64,000 nt of DNA. Source: Acanthochlamys bracteata. Its lineage: Eukaryota; Streptophyta; Magnoliopsida; Pandanales; Velloziaceae. Positions 50,166 to 63,868 of the stretch are shown here, piece after piece. The notes beneath the pieces are model-generated. The model was not told the origin of the DNA. It worked only from the letters and a program-made list of their open reading frames with translations, and searched no databases. The DNA lies in NCBI GenBank assembly GCA_019914995.1, contig CM034129.1, positions 8,115,725-8,179,724 of the forward strand, read 5' to 3'. Numbering within the stretch: the stretch's first letter is position 1; each line of letters starts with the position of its first letter. A program made the translations under genes and the position numbers.

Positions 50166-52539
50166 ATGTGGATTTATTTATTTTCTAATTAAAAAAGTAA
50201 TCTTGTTTCGAAAAGTTTTTTTATCAAAAATTTTATTTCACCAAAAGCCGACACAATTCCAAACCACCAATGAGAAAAGCGAAATTTCATAGCTAAACTT
50301 CTACTTACAAAAAATGCTATTATAAACTAATTGACTAACCAATATACGTTTATGAAAATTAATGAACAGCTTCAAAGAAAATAAACAGTATAATTGACGT
50401 GTTATGAAATCCTACGATTTAAAATATTTAAAATCTAATAAACAAAATTTTCCCAAATATATGAAATATAACATTTCGATTGATTGATTGAGTTGTTGGT
50501 TTTGAAAGTTAATAGACTCAACTGGTGATTTCAATTAAAACTTGTTAATAACTTTAAGCATTTACAAATTTGAGGAACCTCATGATAACTTAGAAGTTCC
50601 TTATTCCTAAAAATTACATATGATAATTTGTATTTAGAAAACTTCAAATTATCATTATTAGTGCAGAAGCATCAATATTACAATTAGGAAAAGATTGCCT
50701 TATATAAATAAAATAAACTAAGAAAAACTTTAAAAAATGAACTATAATTCCAGAAGAACGTTGGGTAATAAAATACAAATTATTAAAAAAGCAGAATCCT
50801 TTCTCTCACTAGAATATGAAAGAACTCTCTTTTTGGAACATGTCAGAACATTTCAGCTGATGAAACATTGATGGCAATAATGACATCTAGAACTATTGAT
50901 ACTATGAAGAATCATTTTCCCACAAGATGTGACCAGTCATATTCTCAGAATTTGGACAATCAAACAAAAGATTGTAACAGCACGCATATTTTTAGACATT
51001 GTTTACTCATTAGATTATTTTTTTTTCAAGAATGAGCTGTATGTAATAGTTTGCATATGATAAAGATATAGCATAAAACAAAACTGCATCATACCTTACT
51101 CAAATGGTCACTACTCTGTTTGCGTAAAGCTCTATATTCTATAGTTAGAATATTCATAAATTTGATGAAATTTGAACTATTAAAATTAGAAAAAAAAATA
51201 AATGAAGAGTCATTGGCGGTGGTCTTTGTAATCACCGCCTCAGTTAAAAAAACAACAAAATGAAGATAAATTTTGTTTCATTAAGTTTTCTTTGGAGCTT
51301 ATATAAGCTTATAAAAGACTACTATAACTTAACAATACTAATAATTTTACATCATTTAACATCCTCCCTTAAACTCACGATGTCCAGCATCGAGAGTTTA
51401 CAAATAAAAATATAAAATTTTGCTACTTGCATTACATTTTTTATGCTAGCTGCTTCAATAGAAATCGAGGAGAAGAAACCATACTAAGAATCACCAACAA
51501 TTCCCTTCCCGAGCCAAATGCAATTCAAATTTTTTTGGAACCAAATACAACTCCCCTTTCGAGACGAAAGAATCTAAATTTTCTTTCGGGATTAAATATA
51601 ACTCCCCTTTCGGAACGAAAGAATCCACATTTCTAAAGCAACAAGAAAGAACCACAATCAGCAGCAACAAATTTAGAATTGTAGAGTTAACAAACGAACA
51701 ACATCCAACACAAATAAAGGGGAGGGTTGTGACAAAAATATCTCCAATCCAAAATGTTATGAACACAAATGGCAATGCATCTCCAATCCCAAGGCCGATA
51801 GAGCATTTCGTCAAACACTTTTTATGCATCTCCGAGTCCCTATACTTAATATACCTATTTATAATACTATTTCAACAAATAATATCTACAACAATAACAC
51901 TAACATCAACCACAGCCAATAACAACAACTGCAACACCGAACTACAACAATAACTAACAACAATTAACAACGAATAAAACTAAAACCAATAACCAACAAT
52001 CAACAACAACCAACTACAACACTAAATAAACACCAACAACACCAAGAATAGAATCAAAAGGACCTCCCCGTCACCAGAAGCTCCTCCACGCTCACTGTAT
52101 CAGCAACACCTATTCTTCCACATCACCAATCAACAACCATCAACAATCACCACCATCATTCACCATCACCACCATCATAACATCTACACACATCAACAAG
52201 AACTTCATTCTTACTACTAATTTCTACTACCACGATCTAAGACCTAGCATTAGGAGCCCCAACACAACAACTAAAAAAAAAAAAAAAAAAACCAGCACCA
52301 ACAACCAAAATAACAACAAACAATAACATTATCACCACCTTCCGAATTTACAAAAAAAATTTCAAGAGCAGGAGAGACACCAACGTAAGCAAGGGTGAGT
52401 TGGATAAAAAATAAATTTATATCAAAGGAGACATAATATCTTGGATAAATAATTATATGAAAAAATGTAATTAAATAATTTTGGAAAATAGTTTACAAGA
52501 AATAAGTTTTTTTTGATAAAAAAGTATAATTAGTTAAAT

Positions 52540-52860
52540 GAATTTGAATGTTTAGCAATTTGGATATATATATCGATTTTGGATCGACTCATATAATAAT
52601 ATGAGTCAAACTTATTAATTCTAACCTAATTTATTTAATAACTGAATTAAATTCGAATCGATCTATTTAATAAATAAAATTATTAAAATAAAAATTAATT
52701 AAATTAAAATAAATTAAAATATATATATAATTATTAAATAATATACTATATAAAATTTTAAATAGATTAATTAAATTTATTTAAATTTTTGAATTAATTT
52801 TATATAGATCTGAAATTGATCCAAATACGGATAAGACTTAATTCGAACCCGTTTTTTTGG
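52540..52860. repeat. old hAT-type repeat fragment upstream of PIMT
   Basis: AT-rich DNA with GGATCGACTC, GAATCGATCTATTTAATAA, AAATTGATCCAAATACGGAT and ATTCGAACCCG words, in the style of the hAT MITE at 63311-63868. Clear ends are absent. It ends about 120 bp before the PIMT start codon, so it may overlap the promoter. Confidence 0.4.
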
Positions 52861-52980
52861 GCATCGAATTTTGGGGCGAGCCAGGTACATCTTGCACACT
52901 CACACGTGGCGAGCCAGGTGTCTTCGGAAAACCTCGATACTGGCAACAACAATGGGTATCAATTAAAGCAAGCGAGAGAG

Positions 52981-55900
52981 ATGCTCTCATCTTCTTATTC
53001 TACTACTGCTACTGCAGCACTCCTCGGCCTCCGATACGGCTGCTCTCCCTGCAATCGACCACAGCCGTTCAGTTCTCTCCGACGCCTCTTCACTACCGTC
53101 AATCGCCGTTGTCGATCTTGCTGTAGCGTTGCGAGGACTCTCTCGGTGCTCCACCCGTTCTCGAGAATGGAGGTACTGCGATTATCGCTTAGACGAATCT
53201 CGTTTCGTGTAAGTTAGGTGTCGACTATTTTTTTTTTGGGGGTTCTGATTCGGTTGGGATTTTTGTTTGTTTGTTTGCTTTCGCGTGCGGGTGATTGGTT
53301 GATTGATCGTTGTGCCTCGTGGTAGCTAGGGGTTTAGGAAGAATCTGAAAGAAAATAAGAGAACCAGAGTACAAGGCTACAGATTTTGGTTTCCTAGACC
53401 AGAAGGCGAAAAAAATTTTGTAAGACGATTGCTGGGAAAATTTATAAGAAAAAAGTGAGCTTCCAATCAGTAAAAGGAGGCTAAACAGTTCTTGGAAATT
53501 GAAGGTAGTCATTGGATCAATTGAAAGAATTCTGTAAAATTATTGATGGGAAAAGTGAGTTACAAAAATTAGTAAGAGATTCCTCAATTGAAAGAAAAGA
53601 AGTAAAGCGTATCTAAAGATTAGACATCCTGAATTTTGTCGTTTGAAAGAAAAGAAATCAAGCAATATCAAAAAATTAAACATCCTGAGATAAAGGTGTA
53701 AACCTCACCCTGCAACTGCAGGTAAAGCTACTCTAGAAAAATTTCACAACTGTAGCAAATGGCGCTAGACAGTACTACCTAAATGGGAAGGGTTTCCTAA
53801 TCCAAAAGATCTATTATGCTCAAGATAAACATCTGATAGGCTCGAGTTAATTTCGGTATTTGTCCTGATTGAAGTAAGCAGAAGGCTGTTGGCAGATTGG
53901 GCATATGTGATTGTTGTGGAAAGGACATTCAAACGAAGTTGAATTTTATCAGTATCCTGTACAGTACTTCATCAAAGTCTAATTGAAAATATGTAAAGCA
54001 AGAGATTAGGACGTATGGATAACAATAAAAATGAATTTATTCAGAGGATATAGTGCTTAAATACGTGAATGAAAGCATGAGATTTAAAGATCGACTCCAA
54101 AGAAAATATAAGATAGGGTGGAGAAGATGAAGGGGGTACTGAAGGACTTCAATTCCTCAGTTGCACAGGGTTGGTGAGCTCCTTAGTGCTTGTAGTCATT
54201 CCTTTTATTCCCCATGTTATTTTTGTTTCTTTCTAAGCATCTAATTTGGGTTTCTGTATAGAAACTAAATGCGTGAAGTGTTTTTAAATTCCAAAAAGCA
54301 TGTGCCTTGTTTCACACTGCTCAAGATACTCTTAGGGATTCTTTTTTCTACTTTTTCTTTCCTTTTGTTTTTAAAAGTTTCTCTCTTTTTTAGCAAATTT
54401 TGATTAATATGAAGATAGTGTTTAACTCAATCAACACTAATATGCGCTTCGTGCATGATAGATGTTCCATTTATTTATGTACTTGCTATTTGAGTGGGAG
54501 ATTCCTCAATGTTGATAGCAACATACTCCTATGGATTCTTTTTTCTACTTTTTCTTTCATTTTGTTTTCAAAGTTTTCTCTTTTTTAGCAAATTTTGAAT
54601 AATATGAAGATAGTGTTTAACTTAATCAACGCTAATGTGCTCTCCATGCATGTAGATGCTCCATTTATTTATGTACTTGCTATTTGAGTGGGACATTTGT
54701 ATATGTTAAAAGGATACCAACAACAACAAGCCAATAATTTTTTTTCTCTCTCAACCTTTTTAGATTGGATAGTCCTTAATGCCAAAATACATTTCTTGTT
54801 TAAAGATTTTAATATCAAGTTCTTTCTCACTTTTACTTGTTTTACTTGCTTCATGCAGACCTTTTTATGAGCTCTTTTCCTCTCTTTACATATATGTTAC
54901 TTGCTCAATTAAGAGAATTCTAAGGTTGAAATCTTTGCTGACTACCGATGCCTGTTTGCCCTTTCTATATATTGATTACTTGCTCCACTTGAGATTTTTC
55001 TTGTCTTCTTTTCCTCTTATCTATCACTCACTCGACATTATGTAATTTGGATGATGATTTCACTTCTTTCTTACATTATGGAACTTCATTTTAGTTTTAC
55101 GTATTGGTTCTATTGCTTTTTGAATGTGAATTAAGTCTGTAGTTGTTCTTTTTGAATATTGCTGTTATGTGGTTTTTATATGATTGGCTTTAGCATATTC
55201 TATTTATTCAGTTGGTTGATCCTTTGGGAGCTTGATTTTATTGTCGTAATGGGATCAACGCAAGCGAGGATGTTGTCTTCCTGAATTTCGGCTGCTTGAT
55301 TTCATAAGAATTAGAGTTTCGAATCAGAAATTGCTGTTGCTTGAAGAGCTTTTAAGTGAATTGAATTTTTTGTCATTCTCCTTAGGAGATTGATTATTTT
55401 TTTGCCTTTCAATGTGAAGGGAATGAGTTTCTAAGGAGAAATCACACTCTATGGGAGTTCGACAGTCGAAACGAGTGAGTTGTCATGTCTAGATGCCCAG
55501 CTATTGTGCTCAATTCAGATGACGTTTGAACCTAATACAGTTTGGTTTTCTCCGGGTCATCAAATGGTCTATGTTATCTTCTTCGTAGTTTTTAGAATCA
55601 GTACTGTGCACTGCATAACTTTCAAGAATAAGTAACATTAGAAACCATCAAAGGATAATCTTATATATGTTATTGTTGTATAACTACCACATGAAATTGT
55701 GATTTTACCTGATACTGAAGGAGGACATATCTTTATGTTTGCATTTTATTAATGGATTTTATTGGCTGTTGCATAAAAACTTCAAAAAAGAATTGAATGA
55801 AACATAAAGTGCACTATTTCCCAAAAAATAATTTATTCAAACTTCCTCATCTATTATAAAGGGACTGTTGGATGTTTATTGGTTACTCTGTTACAACTTC

Positions 55901-58900
55901 GATCGTAATAAAGTTGTCCACTACACAGATTGGTAATTGTACTAGTAGCCTATAGATTATACTAGTACAATGAGTAAAAACTTGAATGTAAGTTGACGGT
56001 GCTTAACAAATCGCAAATCAGGTGTAACCGTTATCACTTTACTGGTTTTGTGTTAGATTGCAAAAAGATGTGGGTCTTTTGACCAGTATTAGTCGCTTCT
56101 TCTACTCTTTAGACAGGGATTTACACCTTCCGTTCTCAAAAAGAACGAAGTACTTATTACTTTATTAAGCTTGGGGACAGTGAATTATTTTTAACAACTC
56201 AAATGAATTCTTAATGTAGCAATTATTTTTGGTTCACTTCAGTCAAGTTTAAGCCTCTGACTAGATTTTACGTCTAGTAACTTGAGTTGCACAAAATCAT
56301 GTGCCTTTCTGATATGCACCCGAGGGTAGCTATAAGTCGACTTAAAAGGGCTAAATTTAATACTGGGGCATAATTAGCTCTGAACCGTAGTTAGAAGTGG
56401 TTTAGACTAACATGTGGACCTGGGTCAATGGTAATACCAATATGTAAACTATTGCAGGTGCTTATAACTGCAAGTCTGACTTGTGATGACATAGCAATAT
56501 GGAAAATGGAAGATCCAGCTATGTCTCTGATGTTATAGTTAAGTCATGAATAGTTGTCTTCTTTAACTTACATTAAAAGTTTTGAATGTAGCTTAACTTT
56601 ATATTGAGCAAATTGAACTTTACCTACCTCACTTTTGTGGTAGTATTGCTTTGCCTACTTCACTTATATTACTTGATCTACCTTATGTTTACTCCACCAC
56701 TCCCCACCTCCCTTTTTTTTTTTTTTTCTCTGTTCTAGTCTTGATTACTTGACAACATAAGACCCTATTCTATAATGCCAACTCCAAAATGCCTGTTTCT
56801 CCATCTCATTTTTCTTCTTTAAGTAGTTACAAAGTTTGAAATGTAAACAATAGGAAGAACAAGGCAGGAAGAGCAAAGTGGTTATTTATTTATTTATTTA
56901 TTTAATAATTCTAAGCAATAAAAACCTACTTACAAGTAGGAAGAACAAAACACAACTTTGTCATTCTTCTTCGTTCAAATCTTTTGGAACCTTTGCTGAT
57001 GTCTAAATTTAGACAACTTGGGACTAAGTTTTGCGCAGCAACTCTTAGATATAGATGGAAAGATCATGCTAGATGTATTGTCAGTATTGTTTCCTGCTTC
57101 AAGAAGAAGATTTGTTCTAGGTGTTGGTGGAGCCTTTTGGTGGATGAAATTTGCAAATGACTATATCTTGATTAAAGAGCATTCAGATGCATTAACACTG
57201 GCCTGTATGGTTGCAAGAAAACTCTCTAGACACATAATTTTTCAGCTGGCTGTCAATGAGAATTAAATAAAAACTAATGAAAGAAATCTTAACGACAAAA
57301 ATAAAACAGGACAGAAGAGGGAAAAAAGAACCCCCTAAAGATGATTTAATGGGGTAAAACAAAACCATATGGAAAGACTATTCCATGCTCAAATATGGGA
57401 ACCCTAAACATGAGTAGATTGAAAGCTTTACTTATAAAAGATTTTATTCAAAGATCATATTGAGAAAACAAATTCAACATCAATTGGGAACCCAAATAAA
57501 AAATCTCGTTCTTATTGGAGCTTTAATTGACTGAAGTTATTCATTGAATGTTAAAAATAGTACAAAAAGGAACTGAATTCATGATTTAAATTCTCAAATT
57601 TGAATACTTAGATTTACATGCTAGTCAACAAATTTAGCAAAAGAAACAAGATAAAGTCTCAATTCAATCAAAAGGGAATCCACTGAGTAAAATATCACTT
57701 GTAGTGATTATTGATATGGAGCTATGACAATAAAGAACCTCAAATATGCTGTGAAAACTCATATTAGTAGCTTCTCAAAGAAATTAGAAGAAATGGATCA
57801 TGAAGTATAATGTAGAATAGAGGTCACATGTTGTGATGTGATCAAAATGAATAAAGATAGGAAGTGGGTAACAGTGATAAGTGAAGTAAAAGTAAGCTTA
57901 GCTAAGTGTAGTTTTAAAAAGTGGGACAGGCAAAATGGTAATGACCAAAAAATGAGGTGGGTAAAGGGCAATTTGGTCTTTAATTACCTCAAGAGGCCAT
58001 AGTTGTGATAGTATTGCTTAGCTGTACAATTCAGGCTAATATTGGTTTCTCAACATTATTTCGTGGTATTTGCTCTAGGAAAATGGAAGCTCCTCAAATG
58101 CAGTCTAAGTAGGAAGCTTTGTTTGTTTTTTGTTTTTTTCCCCTTCCTAATTTGTAATCTGGTCATCAGTGATGCTAAATTTGGCAAGCAATATATATAC
58201 TTGGCATCTTCTCATGGTTTTGAGTGCAGAAGCTTCAAGTGGGTACTTCATCAAACAGTGAATTGTTGAGGAAATATTATACTCTACATGTCTTTCATTC
58301 TGCTCTTAGTTATGTTTGTTTTATGAATATTAAAAAAAGTTTTGAATCAAATGGCTTTTGGTGAGTTCCGTATATGCTAAAGTGGTTTTAGTTTAGATAC
58401 CTTTTTGGTCCTTTTACTTCCCCACTCACTTGAGACACTTAAAGCTCTATAGTAGTTGTTCATTGAAGTTATTTTCTTTCTATAACAGCTAATTTTTAGG
58501 AAGTTAGCTTCAGTAATCTTCCTTTGTTCATTTTGGAAGCTGATGATCCAGATTTTGTTGACCACTATTTTGATGGTTAGCAACTGTTATTCCAATTTCA
58601 TTTAATCTATAAAGCATTGGGTTTGAGGGTTCTCTTCTAAAAGTAGTTATTTTTCTTTGTCTTTCCTCATGTTCGTATGGTCATATTATGTCAAGTTGAA
58701 CTCTTATCTTCAATTAATTTTACTTTGGTAGTCATACATAATTTTTTCGAAATTGTACTAACAGAGAGAAGTATGTACAGTAACTGAACAATGAAATCTA
58801 AAGGACTCATTAGTTTTTACACATGTTTCCTGAAATTTATCGGATTTTCTATATCCCAGTCGCAAATGCTCTTTATGAATATTGACATGCCGACATTAGA

Positions 58901-60892
58901 AGACGTCCTTGTTGGTTAATTTCTTATCTGGCAAGAGAAGACCTCATATATTGTGTCCTCTATTTACATTGCAGAATTTTTGGACTAGTGGATCGATAGA
59001 TAAAAACAAAGGAATGGTAGAGCAGTTGAAGCAGTATGGTATCATCAAGTCGAGCAAAGTTGCAGAAGTGATGGAAAGTATTGATAGGGGATTATTTGTA
59101 CCTGAAGGTACAGCAGCTTATGTTGATAGTCCTATGCCAATTGGGTACAATGCAACCATATCTGCTCCTCACATGCATGCAACCTGTTTGGAGCTTTTGG
59201 AGGAGCATCTGCAGCCAGGAATGCATGCTTTGGATGTTGGATCAGGTACTTAACTAAGTTTATTTTACTTTTCTTTATAGTTCTTCTTTTAAGTTCAATA
59301 ACAAAGTGAGCAGACGGCAAGTTGCGAGCTCTACTATTTCTTTTTTTTTTTTTTTTTTTTTTTTTTATGGCTTTCTGATCTCTTTGTTGTGTTGATGGTG
59401 ATTTCACAACAGAATTTGCTTGATGCTTGCCACCTCACAATACTTAGCTGCACTTGTTGACCTGCAAAATAATCTATACTACTTTATTAATTGCAAATGG
59501 AGGAGTCATTTTGTGTATATGCGTTGTTCTGTTGTTTTCTTTTCAACATCGAGCAACCTCGCAGTTGGTTTGCAATTAACTTGTATTTCGTGTAGGTACT
59601 GGATACTTGACAGCATGCTTTGCCATGATGGTTGGACCACAAGGTCGTGCAGTTGGAGTGGAACACATTCCTGAGCTAGTTGCTTTCTCTATTGAAAATA
59701 TAAAGAAAAGTGCAGCGGCTCCATTGTTGGAAGACGGTTCGCTTTCTGTGTGTGTTGGTGGTATGTCAATCTTTACTTTAATGCTTAGACTTTTATATTT
59801 ATATAAATTTGTTGTAGTGTGTAAGCATAAGGCTTGTCATTAGCATTTTTTGTCACTCTAATTCTCACTTCTTAAATTTTTATTGTCAGATATATACAAC
59901 AAAAACTAACCCTTCACCGAAAGATCTTGTGAAATAGTATTTCTATACAAAGGGAAACGTTATTGCCCACTTACTACGTGAAAAACTATTATAGTAGTGC
60001 CATAATAGGAATAGAAAGTAAGGAGATACAGAGAATAATGATTATTTCAAATACGTAGGATAGATGATAAAAGTGATGTGGTTGAAGTTGGATATATTTC
60101 CTAGCATCCAACAGTACATGTTGGATGATCATCAGGCACCAACATGTACAAACAGAGTGGTGCATGAACCCAAAAATTGATTTAGAAAATGTTCATTAAA
60201 AAATGATTTAGGAAATAAATAAATCTATCATTGTAAGTTTGAAACCAAAACCACTAATTTAAACTCTAATATGAGTTGCTACTATATATATAAAGAAGTT
60301 GGAAAACTGTTAATATATACATAAAAGTAGAATTCATTTCAAAATGAATAGCGAGCCTGTCAATTTCAACTTTGTTGGACTGTAGGTCTACTCAGGATCT
60401 TGTGTAACAATTCTCTGATCTTTTTGTTGTATTTAATAGTCCTGAAGCTCCAACTTGTTCACACGTTTAAGCTTCGTGTTTTGCATAAAGTTGTACATGA
60501 ACCTGCATTCTGCAGTTTGGTTATCTGAACTCCTGCAGGGTTCATTTTTCTTTGGTCGTTGTTATTGTAAGTTGATGCACATTGTTATGACATAGTTGCT
60601 AACTCAATTCAATTGTGTAAATTTTGATACATCGACACTAGATGGTAGGCTTGGTTGCCCTGAGTTTGCACCGTATGATGCTATACATGTGGGAGCTGCA
60701 GCTGCGGAGCTTCCGAAGTCGCTGATTGATCAGCTGAAGCCTGGTGGCAGAATGGTGATCCCCGTAGGTAATGTTTTCCAAGACCTAAAAGTTGTTGATA
60801 AGAAGCTTGATGGTTCTGTCAGCATTCAAAGTGAGACATCCGTCCGTTATGTTCCATTGACTAGTCGAGCTGCTCAGCTGCAAGGTTACTGA
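52981..60892 (+). CDS. PIMT: protein-L-isoaspartate O-methyltransferase (4 exons)
   Basis: Repairs age-damaged proteins by transferring a methyl group from S-adenosylmethionine to L-isoaspartyl residues; in plants it is linked to seed longevity and stress. Exons: 52981-53172, 58975-59245, 59596-59760, 60642-60892; GT-AG junctions, phases consistent, 292 aa in total. Seen: FWTSGSIDKNKGMVEQL, KVAEVMESIDRGLFVPEG, YVDSPMPIGYNATISAPHMH, the SAM-binding motif I ALDVGSGTGYLT across the exon 2/3 junction, VGVEHIPELV, APYDAIHVGAAA, LKPGGRMVIPVG and the family end VRYVPLTSRAAQLQ. The first 62 residues (MLSSSYSTTATAALLG... rich in Ser, Arg, Cys, with almost no acids) look like an organelle transit peptide; Met63 (MENFWTSG) could start a cytosolic form. 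The exon 1 donor is ATGGAG|GTACTG. Intron 1 is 5.8 kb. No lesion is seen. Confidence 0.92.
53173..58974. other. PIMT intron 1 (5.8 kb)
   Basis: T-rich intronic sequence with no recognisable second gene. It holds a ~197-bp tandem duplication (54325-54700), a poly-T tract near 56710, and an ATTT microsatellite near 56885. The 82-codon frame at 57018-57266 matches nothing I know. A 5' UTR exon or alternative promoter for the short PIMT form could lie near the 3' end, but none is clear. Confidence 0.5.
54325..54700. repeat. ~197-bp tandem duplication in PIMT intron 1
   Basis: GGATTCTTTTTTCTACTTTT recurs at 54336 and 54533. Both copies continue with TTTTTTAGCAAATTTTGA, AATATGAAGATAGTGTTTAA, then CCATTTATTTATGTACTTGC and TATTTGAGTGGGA. 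Copies are highly similar with a few substitutions and small gaps. Confidence 0.75.
59340..59366. repeat. poly-T tract in PIMT intron 2
   Basis: An uninterrupted run of about 27 T residues within intron 2 (59246-59595). It is probably length-variable. Confidence 0.9.
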
Positions 60893-63302
60893 TTCATAGG
60901 AGGCAACAATGCCTCTGGTATATATAAGTCATATAGTGTCTGATCATTTGGTTCGTCAGCAAGTAGTATTTGGTGTGCTTATGAAACGTAATCTGTAAAT
61001 AATGTACATGTGAAACGCATCAGCCACAGAATGTGGTGTTATCTGGTTAGGTTGCGCTAAGCATGTTTCTTTCTTGCGGGTCAGTTGTCCAAGGTAAGTT
61101 ATGTTCTTTAGTATTGCTATGTGCCCTTCGACGATAATATGCATTTTGTGCTGTTTATGTGCTTTAGGTCAACTCTGTGGTGTCCTATTTGTTAGCTATT
61201 TCTGTTTCCTTCTGAGCAGCAATGCTGAACCACAAGTTGGATGTTCTGGATGGTTAAGCAGAGTGTGCTGTTTGCTCTTCAGTAGGCTTATGATGCTCAT
61301 TTTGTGATGGGCCTCAAATTAATGATAGGTTTTTTCTCAATTATTTGGGAGCTTGGTCTCCGAATTTTCGATGTGAGAATTAGCTTGTAGTACATAGATG
61401 CTAAAAACAAAATGAACTGGCAAACACGTCAAAACTTCCATTCTTGATATTTTGCTCGTCAGTTCTCTTAGTGGGAACAATTACGTCCGTTCATTTGGCG
61501 TACTTGTTCCCACTAGGAGAATGAGATAACATTTGGAACATGCAAATGTTTAGACGAATCACATGCAAATATGGAAGCCATTCTTGGATTTCTCTTGCAT
61601 GAGAATTCGCAAACTTGATTTGAATAGATTCCTAGTGATTTCGACTTTGATATTTGAACGTTGTCCAAAGCCAGTAAGCAGTTCACGTTCTCATACATGA
61701 CTATTGATTAAGGATTATTTCGGACTACGCTATCATTTATTATTCCTGTCTCTCCCTTTAGGGTCTGCTTTAGAGGCTGCTTAGATCCAGAGTAAATAAG
61801 ATTAAAAAGGAGTAAGAAAATCGATTATTTTTTAATTTTTAGTTTGCGAACTTATTTTATTAGAGTAACAAAGAGTTCAATTTTTGTTCATTACTCTTAT
61901 ATAGAGAATAATCTTTAAACTCAAATATGGGATATTATCAAGGGTAAGAGTAATTAGAATTTTTTAAATATTTTTGTTGTCTCCGTTAAGTTAAAAAAGT
62001 ATGATATTTATGAATAATTCTGTTAAATTACCATATTATATAGATATTTTTATCCTTTTTCATGCCTGCATCAATTAAATTTTTTCTAACCAAGCAACTA
62101 ACAAATTTAAATTAATAAAAGTTATTAAAAATCAATCTCTTTTTTTACTAAATTCTATTCTTCATAATATGAATATAATTTAGGGGCATTGCAATTATTT
62201 GTAAAATTTATTATCTAGTCCTTATTTTACTCTTCTTTTCAAACAAAAATAATTATTTAATTTTCATCACTTTTATTAATTTATCCAAACAAATAAAAAA
62301 TACCTAATTACTCTATTTGGCAAGCAATTCATCCTCCATATTGCTGTCTCTATATTACTCTTCCGTTTGTTACTTTTATTCTAACTTATTCTTAATTATT
62401 ACTTTGGTATAACAGATTTTTGCTGAAAAATTGAAATTTAGATATAGGTAAAAATGTCTCTATGTGTAATTAATGCCACCTTCGCAACTAATAAATCTTT
62501 ATGCCTCACTTTGACAACGTTCATCGAATCATGCAACTTAAATAAATAAATATATATATATATAGGTATTTTTAGCATTTGCTGCCCAAACAATTATAGG
62601 TTCTTACCAAAGTTTTTATCAGCACCAACATTTACGGTGCGTTTTTTTATACTCAAAAGTCACTTCTTTTTTATTAAAAAGTCATTTCTAACTCACTTTT
62701 TATTATAAAAAGAATATAAAAAATCACTTCTAACATATTTTTTAATACAAAAGAACACATCACTTCTAATAATACTATTTCTGACAATTTATTTTTAAAA
62801 ATTTACTTTCAAAAAACTTACTTCAAAAGCCAAAAGAACACACCCTTGCACGCTAAAATTTATTAATCATTTATCTAGCAACAAAGTTAACCCATCACAA
62901 TCTTTTCTTTAGTCAAACCATATGTTTTGCGTAGACAACCAAACACTTATAAAAATGAGAAGTAACTTTCATGCCGAAATCTATTTTCGTCATGAAATTA
63001 AAAAGAACGGCTGCAAAATGGAACAACCACAATTTCACCTATGTGGAAATTATTGGTACAACCGTACGTAATGAATAGAAATGTCCAAACATTACAAAAG
63101 ATTGTGGCGTCAAATCTCATGGCTATCATATCAAGGTTATTGTTTACATAAAAATCTCGTCAACATATAAAATCCAAGTAGTGTTAACATGGAGAAAGCA
63201 AAACCAAGATTATAAAACACACCAAGATTATTGCAGTAAAATAGTCCAATCCCTAATCCAAAAAAAAAAAAAAAAAAAGAAATTCAATTTCATGAATGGA
63301 CA
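60893..63302. other. PIMT 3' region and MITE-rich intergenic DNA
   Basis: The first few hundred bases are probably PIMT 3' UTR. Beyond about 61,770 the DNA is AT-rich and contains two MITE-like blocks: 61770-62340 (opens CTTAGATCCAGAGTAA, closes ATTACTCTATTTGGCAAGC) and 62636-62850. No gene is seen. Confidence 0.5.
62636..62850. mobile_element. MITE-like element with GGTGCGTT termini
   Basis: Opens GGTGCGTTTTTTTATAC and closes AAAGCCAAAAGAACACACCC, imperfect inverted repeats. The interior repeats AGTCACTTCT / AAATCACTTCTAAC words several times. Non-coding; superfamily not settled. Confidence 0.45.
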
Positions 63303-63310
63303 GTTAAAAG

Positions 63311-63868
63311 AAGGGGTGGTAAATTTCGATGCGATCCGAAAACTAGATCCGAAAAGGTCGGATTCGAGTCAAATCTTATTCGGATTCGGGTCGATTTTGG
63401 GTCGATCCGAAAATAATCCAAAAAATTTAAACGGGTTCAAGTCGGATTCGAATTGATCCGAAATTGACCCGTTTAATCCGTATAACTATTTATATAGTAT
63501 ATATTACTTAATAATTAGAAAAAAATAACAAAAAATTTGAATTTAATGTGTATATATATATAATTTATCTTAATTTTAACTAAATTTTATTTATAAATTT
63601 TGTCAAAATTAATAATTTTCTTTTTAAATATATTATAATTAATAATTTATATATATTATTATTAAAAAATTAATTTTTATAATTTTTATTTAACAATTTA
63701 ATTATTAAATGGGTCGATTCGAATTTGATCCAATTATAAATAGGTTGGATTAGAGTTAACAATTTTGATCCATATAAATAAATGGGTCGGATTAGGATGA
63801 ATAATTTTGATCCGGTTATTATATGGGTTGATCCGAAACCGACCTATTAACCTATATTGCCACCTCTA
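63311..63868. mobile_element. hAT-type MITE with 8-bp target duplication
   Basis: 558 bp, flanked by the perfect 8-bp direct repeat GTTAAAAG at 63303-63310 and 63869-63876. The left end reads AAGGGGTGGTAAAT and the right end ATTGCCACCTCTA, imperfect inverted repeats of the TAGRGGTGGCAA type common in plant hAT MITEs. The interior has runs of GGATTCGGGTCG / GACCCG words at both ends and an A/T core. There is no transposase frame. The perfect duplication indicates it is the youngest of the hAT-like copies here. Confidence 0.8.

Larger units (their letters stand above)
46920..52539. other. intergenic region between SEO and PIMT
   Basis: 5.6 kb without a recognisable gene. It contains a 56-bp tandem duplication (48781-48892), an A-tract near 48899, a half foldback element (50005-50165), and a stretch rich in CAACAAC and ACCACCATC trinucleotides (51850-52350) that looks simple-sequence. 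In 51530-51635 the words CTCCCCTTTCG and CGAAAGAATC repeat two to three times. Confidence 0.5.

Noticed and set aside
51427-51829. Frames on both strands with ERKN / FVPKGELYL repeats
   Set aside because: Produced by two to three copies of a short CTCCCCTTTCG...GAAAGAATC repeat; not a known protein.
57018-57266. 82-codon frame in PIMT intron 1 as a nested gene
   Set aside because: No recognisable motif and no neighbouring exons in frame.
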